A stretch of DNA of 27,722 nt from Haplomitrium mnioides (lineage: Eukaryota > Marchantiophyta > Haplomitriopsida > Calobryales). Shown piece after piece: positions 15,326-27,318 of the stretch. The stretch lies in NCBI GenBank assembly GCA_049999725.1, contig JBNGIS010019080.1, positions 1 to 27,722 on the forward strand, written 5' to 3'. The position numbers were made by a program, and so were the translations under genes. Position 1 is the stretch's first letter. Each line of letters opens with the position of its first letter. The notes beneath the pieces are model-generated. The model had not been told where the DNA came from and searched no databases. It was given only the letters and a program-made list of their open reading frames with translations.

Positions 15326-18300
15326 TAAGTCATATATTGAAGAAAGGTAAGGTGGTTGCTTTCATTGGTGATGGTAGTCAAAGCTCAAACTACGACATGA
15401 AGTAAACAATGTATTGGATCACAATGAGCTAGAAAATGGCTAAGTAATCTCATCAATATTCGAGCTCTCTCATCCATGACTTCTAGCTTATAGTATCTTT
15501 TGAATTCCATGAAAAACTTGATGATAACAAAATGAATTTCTTCTTTTTTTAGCTTGATTCTTGAACCAGTCGTAGACCTCTAAAACTACCAAACACAAAG
15601 ACAACATGTGAAAAGAAGAAGGAAGCACCAAAACACAAGAGGCATGATTGACATCCAATTCTTTGACTATGGCAATGAAGCTTAAGTGTCCATGCATCTA
15701 GCATTTTTAGCCACCAATGACTTGTGTGTTGTCAATGTTTTAGTACCACCAGTATATGAAAAAATGAGAACAAGGTCATCTCCAAAAACTACTTTTGCGA
15801 GAATCCACGTTGGTGAACTTAGAGCAAGTACTATTATGTAAGCATGCACATGAAAGGTGAGAGAAAGAACAATTTAATGAGTTTTTGAGACCCCATGATT
15901 CTCCACATTCACATCTTCATAGTAGGAAAGTGGTGAGTCCTCCATTATAACTTTGAACCCAAACTAAATAGCTCTTTGGTACAAGAGGTAAATATGCCAA
16001 GGAAAAGATAGGAGGTGCATCATAATGGTGTCTAATATAAGCTCTAGGTGTGGGAATTTGGTCTAGAATAAGAAGAAGAGAGGGAAGCTTTCCTCAACAA
16101 GAGGTAGAAATGTTGATCTAAGAATGCTTTGAGATGGAAATTTCCCAAATTTTGGGACGTAGACTTTAGGTTTCCCTTCCCAAGTCCTAGAGTTGAGTTA
16201 AATATGCATGTTTTGCAAACATTGAGTTGGTTCTCTAGAGATCATCTAGTACATTGCGTTTTGAAATTACTCATTGTCTATGAAATGCCTCTCTTTTGCA
16301 AGAAACCTTCTATGTCATCCAAGCCTTAATGGGTTTTAACTTCTAGGGTTTGTAAATTACACAAGGAACTCTACATATTGGATGGACATCCTCTTTCAAG
16401 AGTGATTATTCATAAGAAGGAAAGCATTGTCAATGGTGGGTTATATACATAAGAGAATATATTAATATGTCACTAAAGACACTCATAGTTAGTGTATACA
16501 TACTACACAACCAAAACAAGTCTTCTACATGTACTACATAAAAAATTTGGTTCACAAAAAAAATTCACTTAACATGATAGATATGTGAAAAAAAATACAT
16601 GCCAACTCAAACAAAGATAACTTAAAGACAAAAATATACATCAAATAAAACATATAAAGCTCAACAAGATGAGAGTTGGCACTATTTTTGGCAACCAATT
16701 TTTAACTTTGTGTGTGTGGAAGAGAGTCTAGACAGAGATACCAACATGACATACCAACGTGAAGTTCCATTGAGGAATCCAATCCTAGTTGAGTAGGCAC
16801 TACCTTCCATTGGTCAAAAGTAAGGTATATCACTAACGGATTATTTATTTTAAGACAAGTGAAAATCTAGAAAAGAAAAACATTTAAGGTTGTTCAAATG
16901 ATAATGCATGGCAATCCATTCAAATAGAAAAACCAATATATGCGTACTCAAAAATAGATCTTAAAAAAGGTGCAGTTGAAGGTTGGTGCATGATTTCAAA
17001 CTCTAACATAGAAGTGACTTTGAATTCTAAAGCTAATCCCTTGGAGGGTTTGTAGTCAATGACTTGCTTTGTAAGATCTAAGCTAGACATATATTAAATA
17101 AGTAGTCTAGCACTCTCAAGAATGATTAGATCTAGAATTTTAAGAGACTATATTTCATGTGGGTTGGCATTTACCACACATTGTAGAAAAGCCTCTAAGA
17201 GATTGGCATCTAATGGGTTCAAATAGTTGACCTCAAGAGACTCTTGGAGTGGACAACTTTCAACTTTTTGAGCTGAATTACAATTGATCGAAACTAACTC
17301 TCTATACATTACTATTATTGTCAAAATATATGTATTTACATGATCTATATTGACCACACAAATATTGCCACCTTAGAATCAGCTCAAGCTTTCCCTTACA
17401 TGTGCTTGTCTTTTAAGTAAACCTGCTTACCAACTTTTGGCAACAGTAATTGTTGTGGTTCTCCATATGTTAATGCAAAGTCCTCTTGTTGTTTTACTTG
17501 GCTTTGGCTACATTGACCTAAGCTTGAGCATAAGTTCATTCCAAATTTTTGGAAATCAGATTCAAGTGTGTTTGCACAAAGTTTTCAAAAACATTGTAGT
17601 TGGAAGTACTTAGAAACTCAAATCGGGGCAGGTTGACTATATAGTAACTCAAAAAGAAATGTTTCTTAGTTGTGTTTGAAATCACTCTTGTCATGAGATG
17701 GTATGTTGAGTATAGGGAGGAACCTAGCATCTGCTAGAAGCTATCACTTCTTGGTGTAGTATAAGAGTATCTCACTACTTCTCATGTGGTATGAGAGCAA
17801 TTAAATGGTGCAACAGTTGAAAAGCTATGGTTCTACCCTGGTTGGGAGAAAATAGTCTACAAGAAGACCAAAACTGTATACTTAGCCATTCAAAGATCTT
17901 ATGTCAGATTTAGAAAGATGAGAAGCTAAGAAGCAAGAATCTATTTACATCTAGGTCAGATGACAGATTCTTGTGGATAAATCAGCCACTAGCTCTTGTC
18001 AAGTTGTGCCTCTTGCAAGAGATTGGTTTTGGGTAAGAGGGAGACCTCTAAACTACAGAGGGAACTATAGACAATATCTAACTCATGTGGATAAGGTATG
18101 AACCAACTTAGGAGTTGATTAGTCAATGATATTTCAACTTCTACTATAAGGAGCTGGCATTGGTTTTGATTTGGCTAACAACATCAACATCAAACCGCCA
18201 CAAATATCCAAAAGAGAGGTAGCAATCTAACTAAACATACACACAACTAAGTTATCCTAGAAGAGCAATAATCAACATGGAAGCTAGTTCTATCTCACAA

Positions 18301-20139
18301 CTAATCATACACGTAGCTATTTTTCATGTTATGGAATCGTAAAGAAGGGTTGCTACTCGATTAGAAAGAAAAGTAAGACTCCAAAAACAATAACATGTAC
18401 CTCAAAGAAATTTTTATTCCATTTTGTCTCATCATGAATTCAAAGGATGTCAATTGATTCATTTCTTAACATCTCTGGAGAATTTTCCACTCTTAATACT
18501 AGAAGTATGATCAACAGATGTTGCCATGGTCGGAACCATATCAAGTCACTACTTTATATATGCACATATATAGATAATAAATCTACAACCCCAAGCTTGT
18601 GGAACAATCTGTGATGACCACGTAACAAACAAAGCTATACGAAAATACACAAGAGATGAACACAAACTAAAAAATCTAAAAACTACTAATGGTACACATT
18701 GACACATAACAAATGAAGCACAAAGAGTCATACATGTGTTTATAATAATGACACCAATTTTCTAAACCTCAAGCAATTATTCATGAATGCACAATTATAA
18801 TAGATTTGGGCTAGCCATATGTTTTTTCTTATATAGATCTTTTTTTTTCTAGGCTAGTTTGCCAAACGCTTAACAAATGGAACTTTGCACAATTGTTGGA
18901 GTTTGAAGTTTGAGGAGAAATCACCATTGTTGCACAGCCCAAGAGAAAATCATTATATAATTTTTGCACCCATTTTCCTTTTTTGCATACTTTGATAAAA
19001 CAACTACTTAGCTAGAATGGAGAACTACCATTCATTCACAAGGATGTAAAAAAGAGAGAAAAGCTTCTAACAACCAAATTTTGAGCAATTGAGAAAGAAG
19101 TGATAAAAAGCATTGTGAATGCATCTTCATTTATACCCTTTGAAACTTACTTGCATGAACATTGGTAGCACAAGACAAAAAAGAAGAAGTTGTGGTGCTT
19201 CATTATCTATTAGTATTGGTCTAGCGGTTCTAGAAACCTCATAGAATTGCAAAACCACTTATCAAAAATCAATGACATAGAAGAAACATGTGAGAGGTTC
19301 AAATAACTAACAACAAAAGAATTGTTTTAATCAAATAACAATTTTGTGGAGATCCTAATGTTCTCGTATAGCTTTTAATTACTTGACTCTAATGAAGAAC
19401 TACTCCTTTAGTTTTCCTTCTATTTGCTTGCCAATTTCTTGTTTCTTGGTAGAATAAGCCAAAGAACCACTAGACTGACTCTAACAAGTCTAAGCAAACT
19501 CCTAAAAATACATAAAACCACCCCACAAAGGTTGTGGCATTCACTTGACTTGTTTGTTGGTCTTTTGCTAACTTGAGAGGAGAGAATTTTTTTAGAAAAA
19601 AAAACTATTGCTTTAAAAGCCTTATCTCTAATTATATGAATATCCTTTATTATAAACTAGGAAAAGACTACTCGAAGAGTTTTTTTGCAAAAACAAAAAA
19701 ATAATATTTTGAGGTTCAAAACACAGGGAAAAAAAATAAGAGCATTTTTCCAAAAAAAAAACCTTCAAGAGTTTCTTTTTCTTTATTTTTGGTGTTTTCA
19801 ATAATTTTGTTTGATAGAAATGAAGTATTTGCATGCAAAATTTATAGAATTCTTAGTTTTGTGAAAATATTGAAAACATCAAATTCAATAATAAAACCAA
19901 AAATTGTGTTTTTTTTATATATAAACTTGCAATATGGTTAGAAAATATTTCAACGCCACAAGTTTCCGAATTTTTTTAAAAATGAATGCATTTTCAAATT
20001 GAATTTATAGTTCTTACTTCATGCCCGCATAAACATGAGGCAACTAGAAATTAATTATTTGAAAAATAAATAGAAAATTTGGGGTAGAATCCAAATGCGC
20101 TAGGGATTTGGGGTATCCGTTTGGAGTCTTAGAGCATAT
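15326..20139. other. Long AT-rich region without a recognised gene
   Basis: Both strands were read. Only short open stretches occur, such as 15488-15697 (-), 16129-16329 (+), 17148-17357 (-) and 17536-17730 (-). None shows a domain, codon-level coherence over neighbouring frames, or splice context that I trust. Poly(A)/poly(T) runs are frequent around 19590-19980. The stretch could hold very old, unrecognisable elements. Confidence 0.5.
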
Positions 20140-20620
20140 AAGCTTCATCAACATAAGCTTGCGTGGGGTTCCAAAGTCTACTTCAAAGTCCAGACACTAA
20201 GGGGGTTTCGAGCTCCTCTATGGAGACAATGCTCATATAAGGTTCAATATTTCAAGTGGATAAGAGCTTGAGTAGTCCATATGCACCTAAAGTTCCAAGA
20301 TTTACTTTAGAGTCCTTGCCTTCAGAGGTTTATGTAGTCAAAACACATAAGGGCTTCAACATTCTATGCACGCATACGGTTCCAAGATCCTCTTGAGAGT
20401 CCATATGCGCCAAGGGTTCAATAATTTGTGTGTGCAAAGGCTTCAACAATCCATGTGCGCATAGGGTTCAATATTTGAAAACCATAGGGGCTTCAACATT
20501 CCATACACATATAGGGTTCTGAGTTTCGCTTTAGAGCCCAAACGTGTATATTATTTAGTAGTCTAGATACGCATTGGCTTCAACAATCCATGCATACATT
20601 GGGTTATGTAGTCAAAGTAT
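20140..20620. repeat. Degenerate relative of the palindromic minisatellite, array 4
   Basis: About a dozen irregular units of about 35-45 bp share CCATGTGCGCATAGGGTTCA-like and GGCTTCAACAATCCAT-like parts (for example 20377, 20398, 20447, 20485, 20590). The TCCATGCGCGCAT core of arrays 1 and 2 is recognisable but decayed, and the palindrome is mostly lost. It abuts the copia LTR. Confidence 0.65.
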
Positions 20621-20624
20621 ATAT

Positions 20625-21069
20625 TGTTGATAAATCAAAGAGAGAGATCAAAGTGAGACCCAAGAGATGTAGATGAGATTTTAGAAGGATGATACAGTCA
20701 GCTTCTTCTCATATACTTTAATGCAAAAGTATTTCTACAGCAAGCAAGCTAGTGTGTCTGGGTGAGTTCCCCTCATCCCCTTTATATACCTACAAGGCTA
20801 TCCACCGTAGCCACACAAACTCAAATACATTCTCAGCCACACGATACAAAACTACCTCCTCAACCACACGATACGAATACAAGAGATATACCCTAACCAA
20901 ATACCTAATCTACATGTGCACATACATACACTACATACACTGACATAACACCAGACATACAACCAAAATACCAAATCACCCTAGTATACCACCATGGTAT
21001 ACCATTAGTAGAATGCTAGATCACATTGGTGTACCAACTGTAGAACAAGTGACAGAGCTCGAAATCTCA
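20625..21069 (-). mobile_element. 3' LTR of a Ty1/copia element
   Basis: On the minus strand it runs TGAGATTTCG...ATCAACA (445 bp), preceded by a polypurine tract CGAGGAGGAGTAT (plus strand 21070-21082). The TATA box TATATAAA is at plus-strand 20781-20788. A near-palindrome around ACCATGGTATACC lies in U3 (about 20985-21005). No second LTR copy is found in the window, so the 5' LTR is missing. Confidence 0.85.
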
Positions 21070-21082
21070 ATACTCCTCCTCG

Positions 21083-22470
21083 AGCTCAATGCATGTACTC
21101 CAAGTTGATCTTTGAATTTATGCAGCTTGGTAAAAATATTAGCCACTTGACCCTCCGTGCTGACATATTTCAGATCAACCATCATTGCCTAAACTTTTTC
21201 CCTCACATAGTGGTAGTGCACCTCAATGTGCTTTGAACGTGCATGGAAAACTGGATTGTTAGCTAATTGGATACTACTTAAATTGTCATAGTAAATCTCC
21301 ATTGATCTATTCACACTAACTCCCAAATCATGCAGGAGTTTAAGCAGCCATGCCCCCTCGCATTTAGCCATGGCTTCACCTCTATACTCAACCTCTATGC
21401 TTGAGAGCGCAACTATTGGTTGCTTCTTGTTGCTCCATGCTATCCTAACACTACCAAATGAAAATACAAATCCACTTGTTGATCTTCGATCACTTGCACT
21501 GCTTGCACAATTTTTTTGTAAACCCATAAATATGGAACTTCTTACCACTCTCATAGAGTAGGGCATACTTAACTGTTGATTTCATATATCAAAGAATACG
21601 ACCTATTGCATCAAGGTGCGGCTTCCGTGGACTTTGCATAAATTGACTTACCAGACCTACAGCATAACTCAGGTCTCGTCTTGTGATGGTGAGATAAATC
21701 ACACTCCCTACCATCTGTCTGTAACTAGTGGGATCTTCCACCAACTCTCCTACATGATTACTTAACTTAGAATCCCATACTTGGACAACATGTCCAATGC
21801 ATATTGCCTTTGTATCATCCAGATACCTTTCTCTAATTTAATCACTTCAATACCAAGAAAATATCTCAGCTCTCCAAGATCCTTCATCTCAAACTTTTGT
21901 TGTAGTAACAACTTTACCTCTGTTATGTTATGCATACTATCTTCAGTCATAATGAGATCATCCACATAAATGAGAATAAGCATGGTACCTTTCTCTGTTA
22001 TTCTGATGTGCAATGAGTAGTCTGCATTAGAAACTTTGAACCCTACTATCACAAAACATTCACTTATCTTATTGGACCATGCACGTAGCGCTTGCTTTAA
22101 CCTATACAATGCCTTCACAATGTCTAAACATGATTTGGATTCTCCAAATCAACAAAACATGGTGGATGCGTCATATAAACCTCTTCTTCTAATTCCCCAT
22201 GCAAAAATACATTCTTTACATCCATTTGATGTAAGGACCATTGTTTTGCTACAACCAATGCAATGACTACTCCAACTGTTGTCATTCTTGCCACCAAGCT
22301 GAATGTTTCTTCATAATCTATGCTGCTTTGAATCTGCTTATGCTCTCATCTTCATGTCTCTTCAACTTGTAAACCGACTTGCATCTAATGGCTTTCTTCT
22401 CTTTTGGTAATGTAACCAAATCCCATGTTTGGTTTTTATGAAGAGCATCCATCTCTTCTACCATAGCAAG
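21083..22470 (-). pseudogene. pol: Copia reverse transcriptase and RNase H
   Basis: Reading leftward, RT begins near TWDLVTLPKEKK (about 22430-22390). It passes a frameshifted stretch and resumes as MKALYRLKQALRAWSNKI (22118), with the catalytic YVDD in LILIYVDDLIM, then FEMKDLGELRYFLGIEV. The RT-RNase H connection reads SYRQMVGSVIYLTITRRDLS and HLDAIGRIL. RNase H has DRRSTSGFVFSFGSVRIAWS, QPIVALSSIEVEYRGEAM, YYDNLSSIQLANNPVFHARS and HIEVHYHYVREKV. A TAG at 21186-21188 interrupts the tail, which goes on as YVSTEGQVANIFTKLHKFK and LGVHALSSRR up to the polypurine tract. Typical plant copia pol, with few frameshifts, clearly less decayed than the gypsy gag. Confidence 0.93.
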
Positions 22471-22974
22471 CTCTCATCTTTCATCACCGATAGCATCATC
22501 AAATTTGACAAGTTCTTTCTCCATGATAACCTGCACCTTATATGCATGATGAGTTGTAGTGAACCCCTTAATACCCAATCTGACAATAGGATATTTCACT
22601 CTTTCACTTCTGCACACAGGTACTCCTTGCGCTTTTTGTTCCAATTGTCTTGAACCTGGTGTTGTATCTGAAGGCAATCCTAGCTCTTCATCAATACTCT
22701 CTAGTTCACTGCCATAAGATTCATCATGAGAACTCACTGCTGTAATATCTGCAACACTTTCCTATGTTGTACTAGTTGAAGCTCGTTGCTCCAAATTGTT
22801 GCGCAGTCTTCCTTGCCATGGAATGCTTCTACTACTACTACTTCCACTTTATGAACCACTCAAACTTTGTGTTTGCTGACTTTGTAATGTCACAACCCGT
22901 TTGTCTTTCACATCCTGTTTTGTCACAACTTGTTTGCCTTTGTCATTAGCTATGTCATCCTCAATTTTTGGACC
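22471..22974 (-). pseudogene. Copia integrase-RT linker region
   Basis: A hydrophilic stretch with ESIDEELGLPSD, then VCRSERVKYPIVRLGIKG and MEKELVKFDDAIGDER. This is the usual variable linker (R-S-x-R motif followed by the Y/E-P-xx-Y/F-DA-type lead into RT) between copia integrase and RT. 22740-22974 is frameshifted and low in similarity to anything I recognise. Confidence 0.8.
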
Positions 22975-24009
22975 TTACCATGTACTTAATTCATTAAATA
23001 CTATGTCTGTATTTACCCTTAACATTTTTGTAGTAGGACAAAAACATTTGTAGCCTTTCTGCTCTTGCGAATATCCAATGAACACACACTTTTCAGCTTT
23101 TAGATCCAAATTTCTACGTGTTTTTGTTGGTACATGTACATATTCAATATTGCCAAACACTTTTAGATGTGAAATATTTGGGTCTCTTCTAGTGAACTTC
23201 TCTTCTGGTGTCATTTCATAAACTAATGTGATAGGAGTACAATTCAAAATGTAGACAACTATTGATACTGCCTCTGCCAAATAATAATGAAGCATATTCT
23301 TTTCATTCATTAAAGCACGTGCCATCTCTATTATATGTCTATTTTTCCTTTCGATAACCCCATTTTTTGGGGGTGTATATCTGCACATATGTTGCCTCTT
23401 AATACTTGCCTTCAACATATACTTACTAAATTTTGTAGAGAAATACTCCCCACCTCTATCAGAACACAAACACTTTATTGGCTATCCTTTCTCCTTTTCA
23501 ATCGTTGCTTGAAAGTTCTTGAAGTGATCAAACACTTCACTCTTCTGCTTCATAAAATATACCCACGTTTTCTATGAACAGTCATAAATAAATGTCACAT
23601 ACTGTGTGCATCCTCCAATAGACTATGTTTTTCTAGGACCCCATACATCTAAGTGTATCAACTTAAGTCGCTTCTGTACCATATATGTGTCCTAAGGAAA
23701 TGGCTTCCTTGACTGCTTACTGAATTGGCAAGCTTCACACACCTTCTACATTCCTTCCACTTTAAACCTTGGTAGCTCATTGACTATCCCTAAACTCTGC
23801 ATGCTTCTCAATCTCTGTATGTTGACATGCCTAATACGCTTATGCAAAATCTCAATATCTGACACAACTCTTGTACTATTCTTTTCCTCATGCATGACAA
23901 ATGAGTACCCATGTTGCATAACAAATAATGTCTTTTTATTTGTCTTACTGGAATCTGCATAGCTTCTCAAATCATTTTGATTCTTATAACAGTCTCTTGC
24001 CATGTGGCC
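22975..24009 (-). pseudogene. Copia GAG-pre-integrase and integrase, protease missing
   Basis: At the right end a half zinc knuckle GHMARDCYKN (24009-23980) is fused within about 35 residues to the GAG-pre-integrase HHCC module: LHKRIRHVNIQRL, then after a stop CEACQFSKQSRKPF (23740-23690). The integrase core follows: LKLIHLDVWGP with the first Asp, YVTFIYDCS, then MCSDRGGEYFSTKFSKYML with the second, and YTPPKNGVIERKNRHI with the Glu. Then TPEEKFTRRDPNISHLKVFG and KCVFIGYSQEQKGYKCF. The aspartic protease (D-S/T-G) expected between knuckle and GAG-pre-integrase is absent, and the Gag upstream is cut off at about 24010. Stops occur between the modules. Confidence 0.9.
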
Positions 24010-25188
24010 TGTGAAGGCATGAGATGGTTTGAGAGAATTTTAATGAGATTAGAACACTGTCATAGAATGGGATGCATTTTGATGAAGTATGGAGAAGACT
24101 TAGAAGTTATGAGAAGAAACTTAGATTTGATCGGTTTTCTTTAATATGTGTAGAATTGAGTATAGAGTAAATTGTGCTCTTATTAGAAATGTTTAGAAAT
24201 TGATATTTTATATAGGGATATATATATATATATATAGTGCTTAAGTAATTAGTACAAATTTACAGAAGTGAAAAAACTCTTGTAAACTCGAAGTTATAAT
24301 CGGTCAAAGTTACAAAAGGGTGCTGCAGAAAAGTCAAAACAGAGAGTATCTACAAATTATAAAATACAAATATTATTATATGGGTAGAAAACTTACTTGA
24401 AAAGCTTTCCAACAAGGTATAGTACAGGCGAATTGACTTAGTATTAATGATTTCATAGAGATTCTTCTAGAATAGACTAAAGAGGAGAAAAGTCAAGAAA
24501 AGTCAATTTGTTCTTTGACTTATTCTTTGAGGGAATCTCGAAGTATCATCTTAGGAATTGTTTGTAGGGAAAAATACAAGGTAGAAAAGTCTTGGACCAA
24601 CTGTTGAGATTCTTTGACAAGAGAAGCTCCAAATAAGAAGCTTCTTCTTGAAGAAGAAAACAAAAGGTGGAGATACTTGAGGAGCACTTGTAGGAATTAA
24701 TAATTAGAGAGATAATCACCATAGATTCTTTACCTAGGATGATAGAATATTTAGTTTTACTCCTAGTAATTATCTAGACTAGTATATAAAGAGGAGGAGA
24801 AGAGAGGAGAAGGGCTGGAGTTTGGACTTGTTTTCATTTGGAGATTTTAGATTTGAGAGTTGCGAGAGACTTTTGGAGAAGCGCTTGGAGGAGCTCTTGG
24901 AGGAGCTACTTTGAAGACTCATTGGAGGGCAAGCACTTGAGGAGTAGTCTTTCATAGAGTGAGGAGTAAGTTGAGAGTTAGAAGAATGAGAGCAAGAGTG
25001 TTTTGTGTGAGAGCATTTGGAGTAAAGAGTGAGGATTTCCACAATATTTTTATATAATTGAGTATTCTTTCTTTGTAGAATTTGTTGTGTATTGATGATT
25101 ACAGCCACACTTCAACCCACCTCTCATATTCAATGCGCACTCAACATCAAAGTCATATAAGGAGAAACTGGCGAAGCCTCTAGCTTCA
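24010..25188 (+). mobile_element. Probable 5' LTR of a second Ty3/gypsy element
   Basis: Inferred from what follows (primer-binding site and RT fragment), a TATA box TATATAAA at 24783-24790, and a possible TG...CA span starting TGTGAAGG at 24010 and ending TTCA at 25188. Its left edge coincides with the break in the copia zinc knuckle, as expected for an insertion there. A (TA)n run lies at 24218-24237. No second copy of this LTR is in the window, so the ends are provisional. Confidence 0.45.
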
Positions 25189-25194
25189 TATTTT

Positions 25195-25212
25195 TGGTTC
25201 CGTTGTCGGGAC
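25195..25212 (+). other. Degenerate tRNA-Asp-type primer-binding site
   Basis: TGGTTCCGTTGTCGGGAC resembles the TGGCGCCGTTGYCGGGGA primer-binding site that Tat/Athila-type plant gypsy elements use for tRNA-Asp, with a few substitutions. It lies 6 bp after the presumed LTR end. Confidence 0.6.
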
Positions 25213-25261
25213 CTCATTAATAAGAGGGAAAGAAGGTGGCGATTTGGCTTCATCGTGTTGA

Positions 25262-25537
25262 ATGTCAAGTGAGGACGTGACGGGAAAGTGGCCAAGAATT
25301 TGTGAGATTGTAAGAAGGATTGATTGCTCACCACCGCCACGCAACAACATCGAGTTCAAGACATTCATCAATTTAGTGAGCTATTATTTGTTTTTGATAA
25401 GTAATTTTGCTTATTTGGCAACACCATTGTATCGACGACTGTACACTCCAACAGAATGGGTTTGGGCTTTGGAGCATGAATGAGCATTTCATCAAATCAA
25501 GGAAAGAGTTCTCAAGGGTTGTCACTCCCATGTTTTC
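25262..25537 (+). pseudogene. Ty3/gypsy reverse transcriptase fragment (thumb/connection)
   Basis: IVRRIDCSPPPRNNIEFKTF, INLVSYYLFLISNFAYLATP and TPTEWVWALEHE, then a TGA and AFHQIKERVL, match the end of the gypsy RT domain: the P-P-P-x-N, FLGL..YYR.FI.NFA..A.PL and W...E..AF..LK blocks. It begins only about 75 bp after the primer-binding site, so gag, protease and most of RT are deleted. The match fades by about 25500, where an unrelated minus-strand segment starts. Confidence 0.8.
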
Positions 25538-25665
25538 GGCCTTAACCTTCACAGTCGCCTCTTTGGAAGCAGAGGAGGACAATTTGCGGGCATTCAGGTT
25601 CTTTTCTGAGATGGCCCCTTACCAATTATCACTTTAAGGCTTTAAGAATTCTTGCTTTCCTTACT
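25538..25665 (-). repeat. Inverted, diverged copy of the segment at 125-255
   Basis: Read on the minus strand it shares GGGGCCATCTCA, AAAAGAACCTGAA, a CCCG.AAA box, CTTCC.AAGAG and AGTAAGG with the plus strand at about 125-255, in the same order with small gaps. On both strands a coding-like frame follows (RK.S.S....E). So a fragment related to the methyltransferase gene's 5' region lies here in opposite orientation. Confidence 0.7.
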
Positions 25666-26485
25666 AGCCTTGGATTCACCACTTACTCTCTTCGGATGTC
25701 ACTTCACTACAATTACTCATTCCCAACTCAGGTCAGTATTCTCCACACTCAATCTTCCTTGTGTAATTCTGTCTGTATATTCCAAGAACCAAAACTCGAG
25801 GTCCTGCCACCTTATGTGTAAGTGGAATAATTACAGAAGTCTAGAATCCCCCTTTCAGAGTTGTTACAGATTGAGTACAACATATCTCAACTATCCTAAG
25901 ATGAATGAATCACAAGACTAAAACCCAAGATTATAACCAGAGAGCATTTACCCCTATGATCATTTCGTTGTCACAAGGACTGCATTCCCCCTTCCGAAAT
26001 GTCTCAGGGTCTGCTCAACTGTCCTGATATATTTCATACTACTCTACTACATGAAATCAAATGCAAAATGAGGGTCTAACTACACTTCGATACATCAACT
26101 ATTTACACTATGTACTATGAATAGGAACAAAGTCCTTGAAGACCTCTGGCCAGATCCACCAATTGACTTCCCTTCTGAATCCTTCGCTGCCTTACAGTCT
26201 ACATCCCAACACTCACCCCTCACACATCCTTATCCAGATAGTTTTGATACTTCCCTCGCGAGAAGTCTTGACTTTACTTCCTTAGGCTAGGAAGAGGATT
26301 TATTTTAGTTCCACCTCTGGAAAAGCACAGTCCTCCTGACTGTAGGAAACCCACTCCACTCCTAGCCTTGAGGAGTCTTACTTCCGTAATACGCGGGTAC
26401 TAATGTAGCCTCCCCCCTCTCAGCCCCACTTGAGATTAAATACAGAGTGTCCTCTGAACACTATGGGGTGATACTCCCGCACAAG
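25666..26485. other. C/T-rich stretch, no gene recognised
   Basis: Less AT-rich than the rest of the window. It lies on the minus-strand downstream side of the LTR at 27319, so it may be internal sequence of that element. No Gag or Pol motif is found. Confidence 0.35.
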
Positions 26486-26990
26486 GAATGGCAGAGACAA
26501 CTCTAAGCTCCTCACTCGGCAGCCTCTCCCGAAGTCATAACTGGCAGAATCCCTTCTAGACCCCCGTATCAGTAACCCTCCACCCAGGTCCGCCTGCAAG
26601 GATGAGGTCATCTAGATCACCCTCCAGTCCTCCTCTGAATCCCCCAAATCCCTTGAGCGAGTATCTATGCTTCACGTGATCTTCTCAATGAATTCTAACT
26701 GCAGTCGCCTCTCGTTGCGATTTCCTTGTCCTCAGATTGTGATGCTCCTACATAGAGAATGCAGAAATGACCCCAAGTCCTCCCATGGTGGCCTCTTCCA
26801 AAGTCTTAGCCGGCCAGAATTCAATCGAGACCCCATATCAGTAACCCTCCACTCATGTCCGCCTGCAAGGATGAGGTCACCTAGATCTCCCTCTAGTCCT
26901 CCTCTGAATCCCTCGGATCCCTTAAGCAAGTACCTCTGCTTCACGTGGTCTCTTCAGTGAGTTCTCAATCCAGCCCCACCTCGTTGCAAT
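26486..26990. repeat. Tandem duplication, about 269-bp period
   Basis: GCCTGCAAGGATGAGGTCA occurs at 26592 and again at 26861. The surrounding CAGTAACCCTCCAC, CCTCCTCTGAATCCC and TGCTTCACGTG line up at the same offset. The copies are moderately diverged, and a partial third unit may follow at about 26985-27030. Confidence 0.88.
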
Positions 26991-27318
26991 TTCCCCTTTG
27001 CATGCAGTCGCCTCGCGCCCTGAGATTGCATGTGCATCAACCCTTCTCAGAATCGACGTCCTTCAATGTATACCCTCCTTGAGCGATCGCCGCATCTCCC
27101 CATGAACCATGGCGCCCTTTGTTTGAATTTGTTAATCTAGTTAGGCACATAACGGGAAATGTCGACGCGTGGCTTCAATGGTCGTTAATCTCGTTACCAC
27201 GGAAAATAGTCGCGCATTGCGTGTCCTGCCAGTTGGTCGAGAAATGACAAGTACAACGATAAGATGTGTCCAACGAATCTTGTGGATAGAGATTCCACAG
27301 ATTCCCGCGGAGCCAAGT
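26991..27318. other. GC-richer stretch next to the LTR, possible leader
   Basis: No recognised gene. Directly beside the LTR end the minus strand reads ACTTGGCTCCGCGGGAATC. Its TGG start three bases from the LTR would fit a primer-binding site, making this the 5' leader of a minus-strand element. I could not match it to a particular tRNA. Confidence 0.35.

Noticed and set aside
17148-17730. Minus-strand frames as a possible host gene
   Set aside because: Short, interrupted, without motifs or credible splice sites.
21370-22266. Plus-strand open frames within the copia region
   Set aside because: Shadows of copia RT and RNase H on the minus strand.
25195-25212. tRNA gene fragment
   Set aside because: Only the 18-nt primer-binding complement is present, with no cloverleaf; it fits an LTR element primer site.
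26420-26944. Gly/Arg-rich minus-strand frames
   Set aside because: They follow the 269-bp duplication and C/T-rich composition; the two copies are in different frames and no family is recognised.
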